Below are positions 1 to 5,151 of a DNA stretch of 5,151 nt, one piece after another. The notes under the pieces are model-generated. The model saw only the letters and a list, made by a program, of their open reading frames with translations. It had not been told where the DNA came from and searched no databases. Position numbers and translations under genes: made by a program. The first letter of the stretch is position 1, and each line of letters begins with the position of its first letter. Source of the stretch: an uncultured Dorea sp. (GTDB lineage Bacteria; Bacillota; Clostridia; Lachnospirales; Lachnospiraceae); the NCBI GenBank assembly GCA_948844705.1, contig CAQNVT010000129.1:1-5151 (forward strand), written 5' to 3'.

Positions 1-297
<297 letters not shown>

Positions 298-298
298 G

Positions 299-607
299 AT
301 GAGGATGTACTTGATCAGTGATAATATCGATACCCTGACAGGGATGAGGCTTGCCGGTGTGGACGGCGTGGTGGTGCATGAGCGACAGGAGCTTAGAGAA
401 GCGCTTGAAAACGCCATGAATGACAGCAAGATAGGCATTATTCTGCTGACGGAAAAATTCGGGCGTGAGTTTCCGGATTTGATCGACGAGGCGAGGCTTG
501 AGCGGACGATGCCGCTTCTGATTGAAATCCCTGACAGGCACGGAACCGGACGTAAAAAGGATTTTATCACATCTTATGTAAATGAGGCGATCGGGCTTAA
601 ATTGTAG
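299..607 (+). CDS. ntpG: V-type ATPase central-stalk subunit F
   Basis: This small rotor subunit binds D in the central stalk of the soluble V1 head (named F in archaea and Thermus, NtpG in Enterococcus hirae). The 102-residue length is usual for the family. The product begins MYLISDN, continues with DTLTGMRLAGVDG, has the strand GIILLTEKFG and the hallmark PLLIEIPDRHGTGR near residues 72-85, and ends in a helix (DFITSYVNEAIGLKL). This is the expected Rossmann-like fold plus C-terminal helix. ATG 299 follows the K stop by one base, so translation is probably coupled to K; ATG 305, two codons later, is equally compatible with family N-termini. An AGG at 285-287 inside K is the only, weak, ribosome binding signal. 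The gene ends in TAG. Confidence 0.93.
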   Translation: MRMYLISDNIDTLTGMRLAGVDGVVVHERQELREALENAMNDSKIGIILLTEKFGREFPDLIDEARLERTMPLLIEIPDRHGTGRKKDFITSYVNEAIGLKL

Positions 608-621
608 TGCACAGGAAGAGT

Positions 622-634
622 GAAGGAAGGTGAT
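622..634 (+). promoter_or_regulatory. Ribosome binding site deciding the subunit E start
   Basis: GAAGGAAGGTGAT closely matches the anti-Shine-Dalgarno complement AAGGAGGTGAT, with one extra A. The AAGG core at 627-630 lies 8 bases before TTG 639, which is ideal spacing. The alternative start GTG 630 lies inside this site, so it is unlikely to be used. Confidence 0.7.
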
Positions 635-638
635 ACGC

Positions 639-1226
639 TTGACACAGCAGGAGAAGATAGAACATCTTAAGGATGCAGCTATGCTGGAAGCAAGAATGCA
701 GGCAAATTCGATTACAGGGCAGCATAGAAAGGCTCTTGAAAATATAAATGAACAGCATCGGGCAGAGGCGATCCGGCAGTCCGAGACCAGAATCAAGGCA
801 GAGATAACAGGTTCAAAGCAGCAGCTTAGTATGGCTGCCTCCAAAGCACAGCTGGAGCTTAAAAGGGAGCTTGGAAAGACCCAGAAGCGTCTGAAAAAGC
901 AGCTGTTTGAGGAAGTGCATGAGCGTCTCCAGGAATACATGAAGCAGGAGGAGTATAAGAAGCTTCTTATCTCTTATATAGAAAAAGCTGCGAAGTTTGC
1001 AGACGGAGAGACGATGACGCTGTACATTAACCCTACGGATGAGGACAAAAAGGACTACCTTGAGGAGCATACAGGAATGAGTCTTACGGTAAGCAAGGAG
1101 GATTTTACAGGCGGTCTGAGAGCAGTCATCCATGAGAGGAACATTTTGATCGACTATGCCTTTAAGGGTGCTGCCGAACGGGAATATGACAGATTCACAT
1201 TCAAGGGGGGTACGGGAATTGGATAG
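639..1226 (+). CDS. ntpE: V-type ATPase peripheral-stalk subunit E (TTG start)
   Basis: Subunit E is part of the stator stalk that holds the A3B3 head against rotation. From TTG 639 the product is 195 residues, within the usual 185-205. It begins MTQQEKIEHLKDAAMLEAR, the expected start of a long helix. Residues about 1-100 are rich in Glu, Lys, Gln and Ala with coiled-coil character; the C-terminal half is the globular head-binding domain, with the family block EDFTGGLRAVIHERNILIDY near its end. A GTG at 630 could add three residues, but it overlaps the Shine-Dalgarno site. The gap after F is 31 bases, the widest in the operon. The gene ends in TAG, and its last codons carry the ribosome binding site of A. 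Sequence identity in this family is low, so the call rests on the C-terminal block and the position in the operon. Confidence 0.88.
   Translation: MTQQEKIEHLKDAAMLEARMQANSITGQHRKALENINEQHRAEAIRQSETRIKAEITGSKQQLSMAASKAQLELKRELGKTQKRLKKQLFEEVHERLQEYMKQEEYKKLLISYIEKAAKFADGETMTLYINPTDEDKKDYLEEHTGMSLTVSKEDFTGGLRAVIHERNILIDYAFKGAAEREYDRFTFKGGTGIG
1203..1211 (+). promoter_or_regulatory. Ribosome binding site for subunit A inside the E gene
   Basis: AAGGGGGGT differs from AAGGAGGT by a G in place of A and one extra G; G-U pairing to 16S rRNA would tolerate this. It lies 7 bases before TTG 1219 but 16 bases before ATG 1228, so spacing favours the TTG. The alternative is that ATG 1228 is used through coupling to the end of E. 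Confidence 0.5.
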
Positions 1227-2991
1227 TATGAACACTGGGAAGATATATGGTATCAACGGTCCCGTAATCTATCTGAAGGGACGGACAGGTTTTAAGATGT
1301 CCGAGATGGTATATGTCGGAAAGGAGCGTCTGGTCGGCGAGGTCATTTCTCTCGACAAGGATATGACCACGATTCAGGTATACGAGGAGACGTCGGGCCT
1401 GCGGCCGGGAGAGATCGTGGAGGCAACTGGTTCTGCGGTATCGGTTACTCTTGCTCCGGGGATTCTTAATAATATTTTTGACGGTATAGAGCGTCCGCTT
1501 GAGAGCATTGCAGAAAGCGGCGGTGCATTTATTACAAGAGGTGTCAGTGTAGATTCTCTCGATACGGAAAAGCTGTGGGAAACACATCTGACGGTGGCGG
1601 AGGGAGATATTGTTCACGGCGGGACCGTCATCGCAGAGGTTCCGGAAACACGGGCGATCGTTCACAAATGTATGGTTCCTCCGGATGTGGAGGGAACGGT
1701 AGTCTCTGCCGTGCCGGACGGAGAGTATACGATTCAGGATACGCTGGTGGTGGTTGAGCTGGCGAACGGCGAGAAGAAGGAGCTTTCCATGACGCAGCGC
1801 TGGCCGATTCGTGTGCCGAGACCGGTGCATCACAGATATTCGGCCAATGAGCCGCTTGTAACGGGACAGCGTATCCTGGATACGATGTTCCCGATCGCAA
1901 AGGGCGGAACGGCGGCAATTCCGGGAGGATTCGGAACCGGGAAGACGATGACGCAGCATCAGATCGCAAAATGGGCGAATGCAGATATCATCATCTATAT
2001 CGGTTGCGGAGAGCGCGGAAATGAGATGACGCAGGTTCTGGAGGAATTCTCGGAGCTGGTTGACCCCAGATCAGGAAATCCTCTGATGGACAGGACGACT
2101 CTGATTGCAAATACGTCTAACATGCCGGTTGCGGCACGTGAGGCTTCGATCTATACAGGACTTACACTGGCAGAGTATTATCGCGATATGGGCTATGACG
2201 TAGCTATTATGGCGGATTCTACCTCCCGCTGGGCGGAGGCTCTGCGTGAGCTTTCCGGACGTCTGGAGGAGATGCCGGCGGAGGAAGGCTTCCCGGCATA
2301 TCTGGCTTCCCGGCTGTCGGCATTTTATGAGAGAGCGGGAATGATGCAGACACTGAACGGCGAGACAGGCTCCGTATCGATCATCGGTGCGGTATCTCCG
2401 CAGGGCGGGGACTTCTCCGAACCTGTCACACAGAATACAAAGAGATTCGTAAGATGCTTCTGGGGACTGGATAAGTCGCTGGCGTATTCCAGACATTTTC
2501 CGGCGATCCACTGGCTTACAAGCTACAGCGAATATCTGCCGGATCTTGCGGGCTGGTATTCGGATAACGTGTCTCCGAAGTTTGTGGATTACAGGAATCG
2601 TATGATGACACTTCTTAATCAGGAGAGCAGCCTGATGGAGATCGTAAAGCTGATCGGAGGAGACGTTCTTCCGGATGATCAGAAGCTGATTCTGGAGATC
2701 GCGAAGGTGATCCGTCTCGGGTTCCTCCAGCAGAATGCATTTCATAAGGATGATACGTGCGTGTCTATGGAGAAGCAGTTTAAGATGATGGATGTGATCC
2801 TGTATCTGTATAAGAAGGCAAGGAAGCTTGTAGCGATGGGAATGCCCATGTCTGTCTTAAAGGCAGAGGGTATCTTTGAGAAGGTCATTGCAATCAAGTA
2901 TGACGTGCCGAACGACAATCTGCAGATGCTTGATTTTTACAAGAAAGACATTGATGACTTTTATAACAGTGTAATTGAGAAGAACGGATAG
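1219..2991 (+). CDS. ntpA: V-type ATPase catalytic subunit A
   Basis: This is the catalytic ATP-binding subunit of the V1 head. The product is 590 residues from TTG 1219, or 587 from ATG 1228, close to the family's usual 578-593. In TTG numbering the beta-barrel start is [15 protein letters not shown], then [14 protein letters not shown] (81-94), the A-specific non-homologous insert with [14 protein letters not shown] from 142, the P-loop GFGTGKT (237-243, Lys242), the catalytic GCGERGNEM (Glu265), and Walker [10 protein letters not shown] (Asp333). [20 protein letters not shown] and [12 protein letters not shown] are further conserved blocks. All catalytic residues are present, so it should be active. 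TTG 1219 is chosen from ribosome-binding spacing and overlaps E by 8 bases; ATG 1228, one base after the E stop, is the conservative alternative. Longer upstream starts would overlap E further and add residues foreign to the family. It ends in TAG, 16 bases before B. Confidence 0.97.
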   Translation: MDSMNTGKIYGINGPVIYLKGRTGFKMSEMVYVGKERLVGEVISLDKDMTTIQVYEETSGLRPGEIVEATGSAVSVTLAPGILNNIFDGIERPLESIAESGGAFITRGVSVDSLDTEKLWETHLTVAEGDIVHGGTVIAEVPETRAIVHKCMVPPDVEGTVVSAVPDGEYTIQDTLVVVELANGEKKELSMTQRWPIRVPRPVHHRYSANEPLVTGQRILDTMFPIAKGGTAAIPGGFGTGKTMTQHQIAKWANADIIIYIGCGERGNEMTQVLEEFSELVDPRSGNPLMDRTTLIANTSNMPVAAREASIYTGLTLAEYYRDMGYDVAIMADSTSRWAEALRELSGRLEEMPAEEGFPAYLASRLSAFYERAGMMQTLNGETGSVSIIGAVSPQGGDFSEPVTQNTKRFVRCFWGLDKSLAYSRHFPAIHWLTSYSEYLPDLAGWYSDNVSPKFVDYRNRMMTLLNQESSLMEIVKLIGGDVLPDDQKLILEIAKVIRLGFLQQNAFHKDDTCVSMEKQFKMMDVILYLYKKARKLVAMGMPMSVLKAEGIFEKVIAIKYDVPNDNLQMLDFYKKDIDDFYNSVIEKNG

Positions 2992-3000
2992 AAGGGAGGA
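2992..3000 (+). promoter_or_regulatory. Ribosome binding site deciding the subunit B start
   Basis: AAGGGAGGA starts directly after the A stop codon and contains GGAGG. It lies 7 bases before TTG 3008, which is optimal. The earlier in-frame TTG at 2975 lies upstream of this site and inside A, so it is not supported. Confidence 0.8.
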
Positions 3001-3007
3001 CATAGCA

Positions 3008-4399
3008 TTGGCAATAGAATATCTTGGTCTTAGTAATATTAACGGTCCTCTCGTTGTTCTGGAGGGTGTACAGGAGGCCTTCTTCGATGAGATCGTGGAG
3101 TTTGTCGTAGACGGCAACAAGAAGAAAATGGGCCGTATCGTAGAGTTAAATGAGGACAAGGCAGTGATCCAGGTATTCGAGGGTACGGAAAATATGTCTC
3201 TTACGAATACGCACACAAGACTCAGCGGTCATCCGATGGAGGTTGCGGTATCTCCGGATATGCTGGGAAGGACATTTAACGGAATCGGTCATCCGATTGA
3301 CGGATTAGGTGCTCTTACTTCTACGGATAAGAGGGATGTAAACGGTCTGCCGCTTAATCCGGTGCGCCGCGAGTATCCGAGAAACTATATCCGTACCGGA
3401 ATTTCTGCAATCGACGGTCTGACGACACTGATCCGAGGACAGAAGCTTCCGATTTTCTCAGGAAACGGTCTTCCGCATGACCAGCTGGCAGCCCAGATCG
3501 TAAAGCAGGCGTCTCTGGGTGACAATTCGGATGAGGAATTTGCGATCGTATTCGGCGCAATGGGTGTAAAGCATGATGTTGCGGACTTCTTCCGCAAGGC
3601 ATTTGAGGACAGCGGCGTTGCGGATCATGTGTGTATGTTCCTGAATCTGGCAAATGATCCGGTCGTAGAGCGTCTGATCACACCGAAGGTTGCACTTACA
3701 GTTGCGGAATACCTTGCATTTGAATGCAATATGCATATTCTGGTTATCCTGACGGATATGACTTCCTTTGCAGAGGCGATGCGTGAGGTGTCTTCTTCGA
3801 GGGGAGAGATTCCGTCAAGAAAGGGATATCCGGGATATCTGTACAGTGAGCTTGCCACTATATATGAGCGTGCGGGCATTGTGGAGGGGGCGACGGGTTC
3901 CGTGACCCAGCTTCCGATCCTTACCATGCCGAATGATGATATTACCCATCCGATTCCGGACCTTACCGGGTATATTACGGAGGGACAGATCGTTTTGGAT
4001 CGGAGCCTTCACGGGCAGTCTGTCTATCCGCCGATCAGTATTCTGCCGTCACTGTCCCGTCTTATGAAGGACGGTATCGGAAAAGGCTACACGAGAGAGG
4101 ATCATCAGGATCTTGCCAACCAGCTGTTTTCCGCTTACGCGAAGGTGGGCGAGGCAAGAAATCTGGCATCCGTTATCGGCGAGGATGAGCTGTCTCCGAT
4201 CGATAAGCAGTATCTGAAATTCGGTGAGGAATTTGAAAAGAGATACGTCGGCCAGGGTCCGACGGAAAACAGGACGATCAAACAGACGCTTGACCTGGGC
4301 TGGGAATTACTCGGACTTCTGCCGAAGGAAGAGCTCGACAGAGTGGATACGAAGCTGATCGACATTTACTATCCAAAGAAAGAGGACGAGGAGGCATAG
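3008..4399 (+). CDS. ntpB: V-type ATPase subunit B (non-catalytic nucleotide-binding), TTG start
   Basis: Subunit B alternates with A in the A3B3 head and completes the ATP site at the interface. From TTG 3008 it is 463 residues, the usual length, and begins [20 protein letters not shown] exactly as family members do. Conserved blocks are [52 protein letters not shown], and [14 protein letters not shown] (from Ser151), which replaces a true P-loop and marks this as the non-catalytic subunit. [21 protein letters not shown] follows. [20 protein letters not shown] contains Arg351, matching the arginine finger Arg350 of Enterococcus NtpB, which reaches into the A active site. The start is fixed by the strong ribosome binding site and by the protein N-terminus; the longer form from 2975 adds residues foreign to the family. 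It ends in TAG, one base before D. Confidence 0.97.
   Translation: MAIEYLGLSNINGPLVVLEGVQEAFFDEIVEFVVDGNKKKMGRIVELNEDKAVIQVFEGTENMSLTNTHTRLSGHPMEVAVSPDMLGRTFNGIGHPIDGLGALTSTDKRDVNGLPLNPVRREYPRNYIRTGISAIDGLTTLIRGQKLPIFSGNGLPHDQLAAQIVKQASLGDNSDEEFAIVFGAMGVKHDVADFFRKAFEDSGVADHVCMFLNLANDPVVERLITPKVALTVAEYLAFECNMHILVILTDMTSFAEAMREVSSSRGEIPSRKGYPGYLYSELATIYERAGIVEGATGSVTQLPILTMPNDDITHPIPDLTGYITEGQIVLDRSLHGQSVYPPISILPSLSRLMKDGIGKGYTREDHQDLANQLFSAYAKVGEARNLASVIGEDELSPIDKQYLKFGEEFEKRYVGQGPTENRTIKQTLDLGWELLGLLPKEELDRVDTKLIDIYYPKKEDEEA
4389..4394 (+). promoter_or_regulatory. Ribosome binding site of subunit D
   Basis: A perfect AGGAGG lies in the last codons of B, 6 bases before ATG 4401. It is the only full consensus site in the operon. 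It supports this start and would allow D to be translated independently of B. Confidence 0.8.
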
Positions 4400-4400
4400 T

Positions 4401-5015
4401 ATGGATCCACGGGAATTTCCAACCAAGGGTAATCTGATGCTGGCGAAAAATTCTCTTGCACTTGCGCACCAGGGCTATGACCTGATGGATAAGAAGAGAA
4501 ATATCCTCCTTAAGGAGCTTATGGCGCTTATCGATGAGGCAAAGGATATCCAGGAGGAGATAGACAGCACATTTACACGGGCGTATGCCTGCCTGCAGCG
4601 TGCCAATATAGAGCAGGGGATCAGCAAGGTGGAGGAGCTTGCCCTCACGGTGCCGATCGAAGAATCTATCCGTATCCAGACAAGGAGCATCATGGGGACG
4701 GAGATTCCCCATGTGAAATATGACGCGAAGCAAAATGACCTGACCTACTCTCTGGGTACGACTGTGGAGTCGATCGATATCGCCAGAGAAGCCTTCCGTG
4801 AGGTGAAGGATCTGACGATCAAGCTGTCGATGGTGGAAAACTCGGCATACCGCCTGGCAAGTAATATAAAGAAAACGCAGAAGCGTGCAAACGCATTAAA
4901 GAATATTACAATTCCGATGTACACAAATCTGGTATATACGATCAACAATGCATTAGAAGAAAAAGAACGTGAGGAATTCACACGGCTTAAGGTGATTAAG
5001 AAAATGCAAGGGTGA
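4401..5015 (+). CDS. ntpD: V-type ATPase central-stalk subunit D
   Basis: Subunit D is the rotor shaft, the counterpart of F-type gamma, which turns inside the A3B3 head and contacts F and C. The 204-residue product has the family plan of two long helices forming a coiled coil around a short middle segment. The N-terminal block PTKGNLMLAKNSLALAHQGYD (residues 7-27) is followed by MDKKRNILLKEL. The C-terminal block TQKRANAL (159-166) precedes IP (171-172) and NALEEKEREEFTRLKVIKK. Homologues are mostly 205-225 residues, so the end (KMQG) is at the short side, and the G-rich tail begins almost at the TGA stop. The reading frame after TGA stays open to the window end, but its composition is unlike D. 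ATG 4401 follows the B stop by one base. D is commonly the last core gene of such operons. Confidence 0.95.
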   Translation: MDPREFPTKGNLMLAKNSLALAHQGYDLMDKKRNILLKELMALIDEAKDIQEEIDSTFTRAYACLQRANIEQGISKVEELALTVPIEESIRIQTRSIMGTEIPHVKYDAKQNDLTYSLGTTVESIDIAREAFREVKDLTIKLSMVENSAYRLASNIKKTQKRANALKNITIPMYTNLVYTINNALEEKEREEFTRLKVIKKMQG

Positions 5016-5027
5016 TCGGGGACAGTC

Positions 5028-5044
5028 CACGTGTGTGCGCGCGC
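5028..5044. repeat. Alternating purine-pyrimidine tract
   Basis: Seventeen consecutive bases alternate pyrimidine and purine without a break: a CACGTGTGTG part runs into CGCGCGC. Such tracts can adopt left-handed Z-DNA under negative supercoiling. That is known for the sequence type; its use here is not shown. Confidence 0.6.
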
Positions 5045-5076
5045 TTCATGTTGGGGGAGTGTGTGTGAGATGGAGA

Positions 5077-5098
5077 GGGACGGGGACGTGGGGACGGG
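5077..5098 (+). other. Putative G-quadruplex motif
   Basis: Four G runs are separated by short loops: GGG 5077-5079, GGGG 5082-5085, GGGG 5090-5093 and GGG 5096-5098, with loops AC, ACGT and AC. This satisfies the standard G3+N1-7 pattern. It lies on the sense strand 62 bases after the D stop, so it could also form in a transcript that reads through. Function is inference. Confidence 0.65.
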
Positions 5099-5104
5099 TG
5101 AGCA

Positions 5105-5117
5105 CGGGTGGCACCCG
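5105..5117. repeat. Small GC-rich hairpin
   Basis: CGGGT, loop GGC, ACCCG is a perfect 5-base-pair stem. No T-run follows, so it is a poor intrinsic terminator. It resembles a shortened GGTGCC/GGCACC palindrome of the REP kind. Confidence 0.45.
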
Positions 5118-5151
5118 GGAGCACGTGTGGATGGTGACATAATGGTGGTGG

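Larger units (their letters stand above)
5016..5151. other. G-rich low-complexity region downstream of the operon
   Basis: Composition changes at the D stop codon. The + strand becomes strongly G-rich with GT-rich runs, four GGGAC units (5019-5023, 5077-5081, 5083-5087, 5091-5095), CACGTGTG twice (5028-5035, 5122-5129) and GAGCACG twice (5100-5106, 5119-5125). I see no gene and no hairpin followed by a T-tract. GGACAGTCC (5020-5028) and the CGGGT-GGC-ACCCG hairpin resemble degenerate units of the GGGGACAGTCCCC and GGTGCCTGGCACC short palindromes that I recall as scattered through Clostridia genomes, often linked to REP-associated transposases. It could instead be a poor-quality contig end. 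Confidence 0.55.

Noticed and set aside
639..667. TTGACA at 639-644 as a -35 box of an internal promoter
   Set aside because: It is the start codon region of subunit E, and no good -10 hexamer lies 16-18 bases downstream.
1156..1218. Longer subunit A starting at 1156
   Set aside because: It overlaps E by about 70 bases, and the added residues do not resemble any A N-terminus. The ribosome binding site at 1203-1211 points to 1219 or 1228.
2975..3007. Longer subunit B starting at TTG 2975
   Set aside because: It overlaps the end of A, lies upstream of the strong ribosome binding site and adds 11 basic or polar residues not seen in the family.
4745..5140. Minus-strand open frame across the end of D and the G-rich tail
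   Set aside because: It overlaps the conserved C-terminal half of D, and its first part is a Pro/Ser/His-rich translation of low-complexity sequence.
5070..5151. Possible new + strand gene from ATG 5070 or ATG 5142 running off the edge
   Set aside because: There is no convincing ribosome binding site and no recognisable peptide; the frame is open because G-rich DNA has few stops.

Overview
The window holds the distal part of a V/A-type (A1Ao-like) ATPase operon, all on the + strand, in the order K-F-E-A-B-D. The proteins look like those of anaerobic Firmicutes, most probably Lachnospiraceae or close Clostridia. The signs are near-invariant blocks in A and B, the GGFGTGKT form of the A-subunit P-loop, an F-type-like K hairpin, strong Shine-Dalgarno sites and moderate GC. 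The species cannot be fixed from this sequence.

Layout: positions 1-66 do not encode what is expected upstream of K. The proteolipid K (67-297), stalk subunit F (299-607), peripheral stalk subunit E (639-1226), catalytic subunit A (about 1219-2991), nucleotide-binding subunit B (3008-4399) and rotor-shaft subunit D (4401-5015) follow with gaps of 1 to about 31 bases or a short overlap, so they are very probably one transcript. The last 136 bases (5016-5151) are G-rich and low in complexity, with quadruplex-forming, alternating purine-pyrimidine and small palindromic motifs. They hold no gene I can support and no classical terminator.

Together, A and B form the ATP-binding head, D and F the rotating central stalk, E part of the peripheral stalk and K the membrane ring that carries the ion. 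Subunits I (stator membrane subunit) and C (ring-to-shaft adaptor) are needed for a working enzyme and are not here; they would be expected upstream. The complex couples ATP turnover to H+ or Na+ movement across the cytoplasmic membrane.

I see no new system inside the operon: the genes are intact and conventional. The points worth a second look are the apparent use of UUG start codons by three consecutive genes, the short K gene and abrupt change of character at the 5' edge, the ion-site substitution in K, and the unusual G-rich tail. The two edges also suggest possible assembly trouble or a chimeric contig end.
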